A stretch of DNA of 5,153 nucleotides from an uncultured Rhodanobacter sp. GTDB taxonomy: Bacteria; Pseudomonadota; Gammaproteobacteria; Xanthomonadales; Rhodanobacteraceae. How positions within the stretch are numbered: position 1 is the first letter of the stretch; each line of letters starts with the position of its first letter. The position numbers and the translations under genes were made by a program. The notes beneath the pieces are model-generated. The model was not told the origin of the DNA and did not search any database. It saw nothing but the letters and a program-made list of their open reading frames with translations. Positions 1 through 5,153 of the stretch are shown here, piece by piece. The stretch covers positions 1 to 5,153 of the forward strand of contig CALCWL010000349.1 in the NCBI GenBank assembly GCA_937906285.1. Direction: 5' to 3'.

Positions 1-1
1 A

Positions 2-1975
2 CTGATCGCCAACCGCGGCGAGATCGCCTGCCGCGTGATCCGCACCTGCCGCCGCCTCGGCATCCACACCATCGCGGTGTATTCGGAAGCGGACCAGGAC
101 GCGCAGCACGTGCGGATGGCCGACGAGGCGTGGCCGATCGGCGGCCCGCTGCCGGCCGACTCCTATCTGCGCATCGACGGCATCATCGATGCCGCGAAAG
201 AAAGCGGCGCCCAGGCGATCCATCCCGGCTACGGCTTTCTTTCCGAAAACACCGCCTTCTCGCGTGCCTGCCAGCAGGCTGGCATCGTCTTCATCGGCCC
301 CGATCCCGAAAGCATCGAGGCGATGGGCTCCAAGGCTGCTGCCAAACACCTGATGGCCAAACATGGCGTGCCGCTGGTGCCCGGCTACAGCGGCGACAAG
401 CAGGACAGCGCCCATCTCGCCGAACAGGCACATGCCATCGGTTACCCGCTGATCATCAAGCCCTCGGCCGGCGGCGGCGGCAAGGGCATGCAGATCGTGC
501 GTTCGGAAGCCGAGTTCCCCGAGGCGCTGGCCACCGCGCAACGCGTGGCGCTAGCCGCCTTCGGCGACGCCTCGATGCTGCTGGAGCGCTACGTCGAGCA
601 CCCGCGCCACATCGAGTTCCAGATCTTCGGCGACCGCCACGGCAACATCATTCATCTGGGCGAGCGCGAATGTTCCGCGCAGCGCCGCTACCAGAAGGTG
701 CTGGAGGAAACCCCCTCGCCCTTCCTCACCCCGGAAAAGCGCGCCGACATGGGCGCCGCCGCGGTGGCCGCCGCCCGCGCGGTGAACTACGTGGGCGCCG
801 GCACGGTCGAGTTCATCGTCGGCCCCGCGGGCGATTTCCACTTCATGGAAATGAACACTCGCCTGCAGGTCGAACATCCGGTCACCGAGCTGACCCACGG
901 CGTGGACCTGGTGGAGTGGCAGCTGCGCATCGCTGATGGCGAACCGCTGCCGCTGGCCCAGCAGGACGTGGTCTCGCGCGGCCACGCGATCGAAGTACGC
1001 CTGTACGCCGAAGACCCCGACCAGAACTTCCTGCCTGGCTCCGGCAAGCTGCAGACCTTGCACCTGCCCGCCCCATCGACCCACGTGCGCCTCGACGGCG
1101 GCGTGGTCGAGGGCGACACGGTGACGATCTTCTACGACCCGATGATCGCCAAGCTGATCGTGTGGGACGAGGATCGCCCGAAGGCGCTGCAGCGCATGCG
1201 CGAGGCACTCGCGGCATGCGAGATCATCGGTCCGAAATCGAACATCGGTTTCCTCGAACGGTTGGTGCGCCATCCGGCCGTGGTCGAAGGCCGCATCGAC
1301 ACCGGTTATCTGGATCGCCACCTCGAAGAGTTCCTGGTCGGCGAGGCGGTGCCGGGCGAGGACGTGCTGTTCGCCGCCGCCACCGCCGCCCTGCTGCACG
1401 ACGAAGCGAGCGTGGCCGGCGCCGCGACCGATCCGCATTCGCCGTGGGCTCGCGCCGATGCCTGGCGCATCGGCCACCCCGGCAAGCGCATCGTGGCGCT
1501 GGGCTGGCGCGAACAGCGTTTCGAGATCGAAGCGCGCGGGCACGCTGGCAACTATCAATTGCGCTACGGCGAAACCAGCTGCGAGGCGCAAGGCGCGTGC
1601 CTGTCGCACGACAACCTCAGCGCCCGCTTCGACGGCGAATCGCAACGCGTACCGTTGCACGTCGACGCCGCCCACGTGCTGCTGCACGACGCCCACGGCC
1701 AGCGCTACAGCTTCAGCCGCGCCGCCGCCTTCGCATGGGAAGCCACGGACACCGCCGGCGGCAACCAGATCATCGCGCCCATGCCGGGCCGCATCGTGCT
1801 GGTGAAAGCCAAGGCCGGCGACGCGGTCGAACAGGGCCAGGAACTGCTGGTGATGGAAGCGATGAAGATGGAACTGGCCTTGAAGGCGCCGCGCGCCGGC
1901 ACCATCGAAAGCGTGAATGCCGCGCAAGGCGAGTTTGTCGAGGCCGATGCCGTACTGGTGCGTTTCGCCGATTGA
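2..1975 (+). CDS. liuD: 3-methylcrotonyl-CoA carboxylase, biotin-containing alpha subunit (5' end cut by window edge)
   Basis: This is the biotin carboxylase/biotin carrier subunit of 3-methylcrotonyl-CoA carboxylase, a cytoplasmic enzyme of leucine catabolism. It carboxylates its own biotin with ATP and bicarbonate, and the beta subunit passes the CO2 to 3-methylcrotonyl-CoA. The open frame runs from nt 2 and begins LIANRGEIACRVIR, the usual start of a biotin carboxylase after about five residues (M-x-D-K-I type), so the true start lies just outside. Of 657 visible residues, the N-terminal biotin carboxylase domain comes first. The ATP-grasp domain follows, with the glycine-rich loop KPSAGGGGKGM (about 153-163), ERECSAQRRYQK (about 221-232) and EMNTRLQVEH (283-292). 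The biotin carboxylase C domain follows (EVRLYAEDP, Arg about 333). A weakly conserved region, probably the BT domain, spans about 450-575, and a biotinyl domain ends the protein. Its VMEAMKM motif puts the biotinylated Lys at about 622, 35 residues from the end, as usual. Length and the following HMG-CoA lyase gene favour MCC over acetyl-, propionyl- or geranyl-CoA carboxylase. No frameshift was seen. Confidence 0.93.
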   Translation: MIANRGEIACRVIRTCRRLGIHTIAVYSEADQDAQHVRMADEAWPIGGPLPADSYLRIDGIIDAAKESGAQAIHPGYGFLSENTAFSRACQQAGIVFIGPDPESIEAMGSKAAAKHLMAKHGVPLVPGYSGDKQDSAHLAEQAHAIGYPLIIKPSAGGGGKGMQIVRSEAEFPEALATAQRVALAAFGDASMLLERYVEHPRHIEFQIFGDRHGNIIHLGERECSAQRRYQKVLEETPSPFLTPEKRADMGAAAVAAARAVNYVGAGTVEFIVGPAGDFHFMEMNTRLQVEHPVTELTHGVDLVEWQLRIADGEPLPLAQQDVVSRGHAIEVRLYAEDPDQNFLPGSGKLQTLHLPAPSTHVRLDGGVVEGDTVTIFYDPMIAKLIVWDEDRPKALQRMREALAACEIIGPKSNIGFLERLVRHPAVVEGRIDTGYLDRHLEEFLVGEAVPGEDVLFAAATAALLHDEASVAGAATDPHSPWARADAWRIGHPGKRIVALGWREQRFEIEARGHAGNYQLRYGETSCEAQGACLSHDNLSARFDGESQRVPLHVDAAHVLLHDAHGQRYSFSRAAAFAWEATDTAGGNQIIAPMPGRIVLVKAKAGDAVEQGQELLVMEAMKMELALKAPRAGTIESVNAAQGEFVEADAVLVRFAD

Positions 1976-1983
1976 GCTTCTTG
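1974..1983 (+). repeat. Left copy of 10-bp direct repeat flanking the intergenic palindromic element
   Basis: GAGCTTCTTG occurs here, starting inside the liuD stop codon (TGA, 1973-1975), and again exactly at 2114-2123. The two copies bracket the hairpin repeat. The identity is exactly 10 bp: the bases on either side differ (T versus G before, A versus T after). It looks like a target-site duplication, but chance cannot be excluded from one locus. Confidence 0.6.
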
Positions 1984-1985
1984 AG

Positions 1986-2098
1986 CCCCTCTCCCCTCGG
2001 GAGAGGAGTCGGGGTGAGGGTTCGGGCAAGCCAGGGAGTTCACTTCGACCCCGCACCCTCATCCGCCCTTCGGGCACCTTCTCCCAAGGGGAGAAGGG
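1986..2098. repeat. Compound palindromic intergenic repeat (Xanthomonadales-type extragenic element)
   Basis: This stretch is made of nested inverted repeats. Hairpin 1 pairs 1988-1995 with 1999-2006 (CCTCTCCC/GGGAGAGG, 8 bp, 3-nt loop). A middle stem pairs 2012-2021 with 2055-2064 (10 bp with one G-T) around a 33-nt loop. A small hairpin pairs 2065-2068 with 2072-2075. Hairpin 3 pairs 2077-2085 with 2089-2097 (CCTTCTCCC/GGGAGAAGG, 9 bp, 3-nt loop). The outer arms 1988-1996 and 2088-2097 can also pair imperfectly, giving an alternative long-range fold. From memory, near-identical elements with CCTCTCCC...GGGTGAGGG and CCCTCATCCGCCC...GGGAGAAGG arms are scattered between genes in Xanthomonas and relatives. 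That is recollection, not a search. In the liuD-liuE transcript the element would form strong RNA structure, which could affect mRNA stability or relative expression. It is not a typical Rho-independent terminator, because no T-run follows the stems. Confidence 0.82.
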
Positions 2099-2112
2099 AA
2101 ATGATGTCCTTT

Positions 2113-2116
2113 GGAG
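2113..2116 (+). promoter_or_regulatory. Ribosome binding site of HMG-CoA lyase gene
   Basis: GGAG lies 9 nt before the ATG at 2126 and supports that start over an upstream in-frame TTG at 2111. Its last three bases belong to the right copy of the 10-bp direct repeat and the first G to the inserted side. The matching position beside the left copy reads TGAG, so the insertion may have changed this site. Confidence 0.6.
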
Positions 2117-2123
2117 CTTCTTG
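2114..2123 (+). repeat. Right copy of 10-bp direct repeat flanking the intergenic palindromic element
   Basis: This is the second exact copy of GAGCTTCTTG (first at 1974-1983), ending two bases before the liuE start codon. Removing the 140 bp from 1984 to 2123 would join the liuD stop to the liuE ATG with a spacer of only 10 bp. Such a tight junction is typical within a liu operon. Confidence 0.6.
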
Positions 2124-2125
2124 TC

Positions 2126-3028
2126 ATGAACACCTCCACCCACGTCCGCATCGTCGAAGTCGGCGCCCGCGACGGTCTGCAGAACGAGAAGACCCTGCTG
2201 CCGGCCGCGGTGAAAATCGCGCTGATCGACCGGCTCTCCGCCACCGGCCTGAAGACCATCGAGGCCACCAGTTTCGTCAGTCCGAAGTGGGTACCGCAGC
2301 TGGCCGACGCGGCCGAGGTGTACGCCGGCATCCGCAAGCTGCCCGGGGTGAGCTATCCGGTACTGGTGCCCAACCTCACCGGCTACCAGCGCGCACGCGA
2401 AGTCGGCGCCACGCACATCGCCGTGTTCACCGCCGCCTCGGAGGCGTTCAACCGCAGGAACATCAACGCCTCGATCGACGAGTCGATCGAGCGCTTCATC
2501 CCGGTGCTGGAACAAGCTCGTGCCGACGGCGTGCAGGTGCGCGGCTACGTCTCCACCGTGCTCGGCTGCCCCTACCAGGGCGAGGTGCCGGTGGCCGACG
2601 TGGTGCGCGTGGCGCGGCGCCTGCACGAGCTGGGCTGCCACGAGATCTCGCTGGGCGACACCATCGGCGTGGGCACTCCGGCCAAGGCGCGCGCGATGCT
2701 GCACGCGGTGGCGCAGGAGGTGCCGATGGCCGCGCTCGCCGTGCACTTCCACGACACCTACGGCCAGGCGCTGGCGAACATCCTGGCCTGCCTGGAGGAA
2801 GGCGTGCGCGTGGTGGACAGCGCGGTCTCCGGCACCGGCGGCTGCCCCTACGCGAAGGGCGCCACCGGCAACGTGGCCAGCGAGGACGTGGTCTACATGC
2901 TGCACGGCTTAGGGCTGCAAACCGGCATCGACCTCGACCTGCTGATCGCCACCGGCGCCTGGCTCGCCGCGCAGCTGCACAAGGACACCGCCAGCCGGGT
3001 CACCCGCGCGCGCACGGCTACCGGCTGA
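2126..3028 (+). CDS. liuE: Hydroxymethylglutaryl-CoA lyase
   Basis: This enzyme (also named mvaB or hmgL) cleaves HMG-CoA to acetoacetate and acetyl-CoA, the last step of leucine breakdown, in the cytoplasm. The 300-residue product matches the usual bacterial length of about 300. It is a single DRE-TIM-type barrel domain. Near the N-terminus VGARDGLQNE carries Arg15 (catalytic) and Asp16 (metal ligand). HFHDTYG supplies the metal-binding His207 and His209. The family signature SGTGGCPYAKGATGN contains the catalytic Cys240 and the metal ligand Asn249, so every key residue is present. No transit or signal peptide is seen. The ATG at 2126 is chosen because GGAG precedes it at good spacing and MNTSTHVRIVEVGARDG is a normal start. 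An in-frame TTG at 2111 would add only five residues. It lies 150 bp downstream of liuD on the same strand, with a hairpin repeat between, and probably shares its transcript. The motif-level match makes homocitrate synthase or isopropylmalate synthase unlikely. Confidence 0.96.
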   Translation: MNTSTHVRIVEVGARDGLQNEKTLLPAAVKIALIDRLSATGLKTIEATSFVSPKWVPQLADAAEVYAGIRKLPGVSYPVLVPNLTGYQRAREVGATHIAVFTAASEAFNRRNINASIDESIERFIPVLEQARADGVQVRGYVSTVLGCPYQGEVPVADVVRVARRLHELGCHEISLGDTIGVGTPAKARAMLHAVAQEVPMAALAVHFHDTYGQALANILACLEEGVRVVDSAVSGTGGCPYAKGATGNVASEDVVYMLHGLGLQTGIDLDLLIATGAWLAAQLHKDTASRVTRARTATG

Positions 3029-3055
3029 GCCACCCGCGCTCCCCGCCCGACTCGT

Positions 3056-3061
3056 TATGAT
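3056..3061 (+). promoter_or_regulatory. Possible -10 box upstream of the amidohydrolase gene
   Basis: TATGAT matches the sigma-70 -10 consensus at five of six positions and lies 31 bp before the chosen start. No recognisable -35 hexamer sits 16-18 bp upstream (that region is CCCGCG-like), and there is no TG extension. It stands out in very GC-rich DNA and lies in the only gap between liuE and the next gene, but the call rests on one hexamer. Confidence 0.35.
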
Positions 3062-3074
3062 CGAAACCTCGATC
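3059..3074. repeat. Short inverted repeat overlapping the possible -10 box
   Basis: GATCGA (3059-3064) and TCGATC (3069-3074) form a perfect 6-bp inverted repeat with a 4-bp spacer (AACC). It could be an operator half-site pair or a small 5'-leader hairpin just before the ribosome binding site. It is short enough to be chance. Confidence 0.3.
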
Positions 3075-3077
3075 GAC

Positions 3078-3084
3078 GAGGGGA
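3078..3084 (+). promoter_or_regulatory. Ribosome binding site of the amidohydrolase gene
   Basis: The purine-rich GAGGGGA ends 8 nt before the ATG at 3093. It decides the start: the in-frame ATG at 3057 lies upstream of it and has no comparable site, and starting there would add 12 residues ahead of a normal signal peptide. Confidence 0.65.
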
Positions 3085-3092
3085 CGAAAACG

Positions 3093-4409
3093 ATGCGCGC
3101 GAGCCCGAAGATCCGGCGAACGATGGCACTCCTGCTGCTCCTGCTGGGTGCCGTGCTCGCGCCCGCGGCGGCGGCCAACGCCACGCCCAAGGGTGACTGG
3201 CTGCTGCTGCCTGAGCGCGTGTGGACGGCCGAGGGCGATGCCGCGCACACCGGCTGGGCGGTGCTGGTGCACGACGGCGTGATCGCGGCGGTGGGGCCGC
3301 GCGCAAACGTCAACGCGCCGGCCGAGGCGCAGCGCATCGAGTTGCCCGGCGCCACGCTCACGCCCGGCCTGATCGACCTGCACTCGCACCTGTTCCTGCA
3401 TCCGTACAACGAGACGCTGTGGAACGACCAGGTGCTCACCGAGCCGCAAGACTACCGCACGCTGCTCGCTGCGAAGCACGCGCGCGACACCCTGCTCGCC
3501 GGCTTCACCACCCTGCGCGATCTCGGCACCGAGGGCGCCGGCTACGCCGACGTGTCGGTGCAGCGGGCGATCGACGAAGGCCTGATTCCCGGTCCGCGGC
3601 TGTTCGTGGCCACCCGTGCGATCGTCGCCACCGCCAGCTACGGCCCCGGCCCGCGCGGCTTCCGCCCGGATCTCGAACTGCCCGGCGGCGCACAGGAAGT
3701 CAGCGGCGTCGACCAGGCGATGGCCGCGGTGCGCGAGCAGGCCGCGCGCGGCGCCGACTGGATCAAGCTCTACGGCGACTACCGGGTCGGCCCCGACGGC
3801 GCCACCGCGCCCACCTTCACCCCCGCCGAGCTGAAGGCGCTGGTCGACACCGCGCACCAGCTCGGCCGTCCGGTCGCCGTGCACGCGGCCAGCGACGCCG
3901 GCGTGCGCTTGGCGGCCGAGGCCGGCGCAGACAGCATCGAGCACGGCTACGGCGCCAGCGAGGCGACGTTCAAGCTGCTCAGGCAGAAGGGTATCGCCTA
4001 CGAGCCCACGCTCACCGCGGTCGAGGCCACCGAGCAGTACTTCCGCCACTACTTTCCCGGCCGCGATCCGCCCACGCCGCGCATGCAGGAGGCCGCGCGC
4101 GCGTTCCGCACCGCGCTGAAGCTGGGCGTGACCATCGGCAACGGCAGCGACGTGGGCGTGTTCGCGCACGGCGAGAACTGGCGCGAGCCGGCGGCGATGG
4201 TGGCCGCCGGCATGACGCCGGCGCAGGCGCTGCACGCAGCCACCGACGTGGCGGCGAAGATCCTGCGCCAGCAGGCCGTGTTCGGCCGCATCGCGCCCGG
4301 CCTGCGCGCCGACCTCGCGGCCTTTGCCGGCGACCCGGGCACGCAGATCGGCGACCTCGCCCATCCGGTGTTCGTGATGAAAGACGGCAGCGTCTACCGC
4401 CGTCCGTAG
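3093..4409 (+). CDS. Exported metal-dependent amidohydrolase (imidazolonepropionase-like / Xaa-Pro dipeptidase-like)
   Basis: This 438-residue enzyme belongs to the amidohydrolase superfamily, in the COG1228-like branch that includes imidazolonepropionase-like proteins and several bacterial dipeptidases. It begins with a Sec-type signal peptide: Arg2, Lys6, Arg8 and Arg9, then a leucine-rich core at about 11-24, then an alanine stretch with likely cleavage near residues 27-30. There is no lipobox Cys, so a soluble periplasmic protein is expected. The barrel shows GLIDLHSHLF with metal ligands His97 and His99, WIKLYGD with Lys225 (probably the carboxylated bridging Lys), AVHAAS with His264, SIEHGYG with His284, and GSDVG with Asp353. 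This is a complete binuclear centre. The C-terminus returns to the small beta-sandwich (LRADLAAFAGDP, then VFVMKDGSVYRRP), as is usual for the family. Related secreted enzymes hydrolyse Xaa-Pro, Xaa-Arg or Xaa-Lys dipeptides or N-acyl amino acids, but the substrate cannot be read from the sequence. Cytoplasmic imidazolonepropionase (HutI) itself is unlikely because of the signal peptide and the absence of other hut genes. Confidence 0.88.
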   Translation: MRASPKIRRTMALLLLLLGAVLAPAAAANATPKGDWLLLPERVWTAEGDAAHTGWAVLVHDGVIAAVGPRANVNAPAEAQRIELPGATLTPGLIDLHSHLFLHPYNETLWNDQVLTEPQDYRTLLAAKHARDTLLAGFTTLRDLGTEGAGYADVSVQRAIDEGLIPGPRLFVATRAIVATASYGPGPRGFRPDLELPGGAQEVSGVDQAMAAVREQAARGADWIKLYGDYRVGPDGATAPTFTPAELKALVDTAHQLGRPVAVHAASDAGVRLAAEAGADSIEHGYGASEATFKLLRQKGIAYEPTLTAVEATEQYFRHYFPGRDPPTPRMQEAARAFRTALKLGVTIGNGSDVGVFAHGENWREPAAMVAAGMTPAQALHAATDVAAKILRQQAVFGRIAPGLRADLAAFAGDPGTQIGDLAHPVFVMKDGSVYRRP

Positions 4410-4415
4410 CCGCAA

Positions 4416-4443
4416 GCGCGGCGCTCAGTCGAGCGCCAGGCGC
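4416..4443. terminator. Possible bidirectional hairpin at the convergent gene junction
   Basis: GGCGCTC (4420-4426) and GAGCGCC (4431-4437) form a perfect 7-bp stem with a 4-nt AGTC loop. GCGC at 4416-4419 and 4440-4443 can extend it by 4 bp across a 2-nt AG bulge. It lies just after the amidohydrolase stop and over the stop codon of the opposing Nudix gene, where a shared terminator would be expected. No T-run follows on either strand, so it is not a classical intrinsic terminator. Confidence 0.35.
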
Positions 4444-4901
4444 AGGAACGGCGAAGGCTCGCGCTCCACGAACTCGCGGCGTACGTGCGCCAGCAGCTCG
4501 CGCTGGCTGCCGAACGGCAGCAGCGCGGCGGCCTCCTCCAGCGAAACCCAGCGAAACGCCGAGTGCTCGCCGTCGAGGTGCACCTGCGCGTCGTCGGCGA
4601 CCCGCGCCACGAAGACCGGCACGATTTCGATCGCATCCGTCGCGGCGAGGTAGACCTGCTCGCAGAAGCTGGTGGCCCAGAAGCTCTGCGGCTCCAGCGC
4701 GGCTTCCTCGCGCAGTTCGCGCAGCGCGGCCTGCCAGCCGGTCTCGCCCGCCTCGACATGGCCGGCGAGGTAACTCCACACGCCGTCGAGGTAGGCGCCG
4801 GTCCGCCGCGCCACCAGCGTCTGCGTGGCTGCACCCGCGCCACGCAGCGTCAGCACCGACACCATGGTGCTGCGCACCGGCAGGTGGCGTTCGGCGTTCA
4901 T
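4425..4901 (-). CDS. Nudix hydrolase
   Basis: This is a 158-residue single-domain Nudix protein. Such enzymes hydrolyse nucleoside diphosphate linked to another group, releasing monophosphate or pyrophosphate, with Mg or Mn bound by the Nudix box. The box (GX5EX7REUXEEXGU) runs from Gly47 to Leu69: GHVEAGE, then Arg61-Glu62, then Glu65-Glu66. The metal-binding glutamates are present, but the last Gly of the consensus is Ala68. The C-terminal EHSAFRWVSLEEAAALL resembles the matching part of NudB-like (dihydroneopterin triphosphate/dATP) pyrophosphohydrolases. That is a loose resemblance, and the substrate is unknown. No signal peptide or membrane segment is present. The start at 4901 is chosen because its ATG overlaps the stop of the upstream gene as ATGA, implying translational coupling. 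No clear Shine-Dalgarno motif precedes it. Met13 is a weaker alternative start. The gene converges on the amidohydrolase with a 15-bp gap. Confidence 0.9.
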   Translation of the reverse strand: MNAERHLPVRSTMVSVLTLRGAGAATQTLVARRTGAYLDGVWSYLAGHVEAGETGWQAALRELREEAALEPQSFWATSFCEQVYLAATDAIEIVPVFVARVADDAQVHLDGEHSAFRWVSLEEAAALLPFGSQRELLAHVRREFVEREPSPFLRLALD

Positions 4902-5153
4902 GCGGTGGCGAGCAGCGCGCGGCTGGCCGCCGCGCTAGGCCGGGCCGCCATGCGTTCGAACCATGGGCCAATCTTCGGCAAGGTGCGGTCGAACGGCTGG
5001 TTCACGCCGGCACCGAAATCCAGCCACACGTAAAGCCAGATGTCCGCCGCGCTGAAGCGCTCGCCGCACAGCCACGGCCCGGCGCCGAACAGCCCATCGA
5101 GCCAGGCCAGGCGATCCTGCGCGATGCGTTTCAGCCCGGCCGCCGCCTCGGGG
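4898..5153 (-). CDS. Glutathione S-transferase family protein, C-terminal part (start lies beyond the window)
   Basis: The frame on the minus strand stays open from the right window edge to a TGA at 4900-4898 and gives 84 residues. These match the all-helical C-terminal domain of glutathione S-transferases. A helix contains RLAWLDGLF, followed by GPWLCGERFSAADIWLY, whose S-A-A-D is the conserved N-capping box and helix of the GST fold. The stretch TLPKIGPWFERMAARPSAAAS is the typical terminal helix and proline turn. The glutathione-binding N-terminal thioredoxin-like half is outside the window, so enzyme class, activity and start cannot be judged. The protein is expected to be cytosolic. Its stop overlaps the Nudix start by 4 bp (ATGA), so the two genes are very likely co-transcribed and translationally coupled. 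A functional link, such as detoxification alongside clean-up of damaged nucleotides, is only a guess. Confidence 0.85.
   Translation of the reverse strand, partial: PEAAAGLKRIAQDRLAWLDGLFGAGPWLCGERFSAADIWLYVWLDFGAGVNQPFDRTLPKIGPWFERMAARPSAAASRALLATA

Noticed and set aside
1986..2098. The hairpin region read as a Rho-independent terminator after liuD.
   Set aside because: No T-run follows any stem, several stems are nested, and the sequence resembles a dispersed repeat. The two flanking genes belong to one pathway and probably one transcript.
1917..2129. A 70-codon small protein candidate spanning the end of liuD and the repeat.
   Set aside because: Most of it is translation of the palindromic repeat, and it has no ribosome binding site.
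551..2905. A 784-codon open frame on the minus strand across liuD, the repeat and liuE.
   Set aside because: It lies antisense to two well-supported genes, has a low-complexity His/Gly/Ala/Arg composition and matches no domain. High GC keeps this frame free of stops. The part over the repeat yields the SPWEKVPEGRMR-type peptide typical of spurious translations of this element.
2996..3006. CGGGT-C-ACCCG palindrome near the end of liuE, considered as a terminator.
   Set aside because: The single-base spacer is too short for a hairpin loop, it lies inside the coding sequence, and no T-run follows.
1162..3060. A 632-codon plus-strand open frame overlapping liuD and liuE.
   Set aside because: It is an arginine-rich out-of-frame translation of two genes with clear family motifs, joined through the repeat.
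3057..3092. An upstream in-frame ATG as the amidohydrolase start.
   Set aside because: The ribosome binding site at 3078-3084 lies downstream of it, and the 12 extra residues would precede a well-formed signal peptide. The ATG also overlaps the possible -10 box.
3093..3150. A twin-arginine (Tat) export signal in the amidohydrolase leader because of Arg8-Arg9.
   Set aside because: The residues after the arginine pair (T-M-A-L) do not fit the S/T-R-R-x-F-L-K pattern, and the leucine core looks like an ordinary Sec signal.
3018..4415. A 465-codon minus-strand open frame opposite the amidohydrolase.
   Set aside because: Its composition is that of a GC-rich antisense shadow. The opposing frame has a signal peptide, a full set of metal ligands and a ribosome binding site.
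4485..5033. A 182-codon plus-strand open frame opposite the Nudix and GST-like genes.
   Set aside because: It is antisense to an intact Nudix box and to the GST C-terminal domain, and has no recognisable motif.

Overview
The window is GC-rich, densely packed bacterial DNA. Its composition, its leucine-catabolism genes and a compound palindromic repeat of a kind common in Xanthomonadales suggest a gammaproteobacterium of the Xanthomonadaceae/Rhodanobacteraceae group (Xanthomonas, Dyella, Rhodanobacter or Luteibacter type). This placement is inferred from memory of such genomes, not from a search. No phage, plasmid, CRISPR, tRNA or rRNA feature was seen.

Left part (1-3028, plus strand): the end of a liu-type (leucine/isovalerate utilisation) operon. 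The biotin-carrying alpha subunit of 3-methylcrotonyl-CoA carboxylase (liuD) lacks only about five N-terminal codons at the window edge. It is followed by hydroxymethylglutaryl-CoA lyase (liuE/mvaB). Together they cover two late steps of leucine breakdown: 3-methylcrotonyl-CoA is carboxylated to 3-methylglutaconyl-CoA and, after a hydration step encoded elsewhere, HMG-CoA is cleaved to acetoacetate and acetyl-CoA. The 150-bp gap between the two genes is almost filled by a multi-hairpin repeat. The repeat is bracketed by an exact 10-bp direct repeat, which looks like the scar of an insertion into a once tightly coupled gene junction. This is the most interesting signal here.

Middle (3029-4409, plus strand): a 64-bp spacer with a possible -10 box and a good ribosome binding site leads to a secreted metal-dependent amidohydrolase. 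It has a Sec-type signal peptide and a complete set of binuclear-centre ligands. It is probably its own transcription unit, with no obvious link to leucine catabolism.

Right part (4416-5153, minus strand): a Nudix hydrolase converges on the amidohydrolase. Its start codon overlaps the stop codon of an upstream glutathione S-transferase-like gene (ATGA), of which only the C-terminal 84 residues lie in the window. A GC-rich hairpin sits at the convergent junction. Apart from the repeat insertion, the genes are ordinary metabolic genes, and I found no convincing undescribed system.
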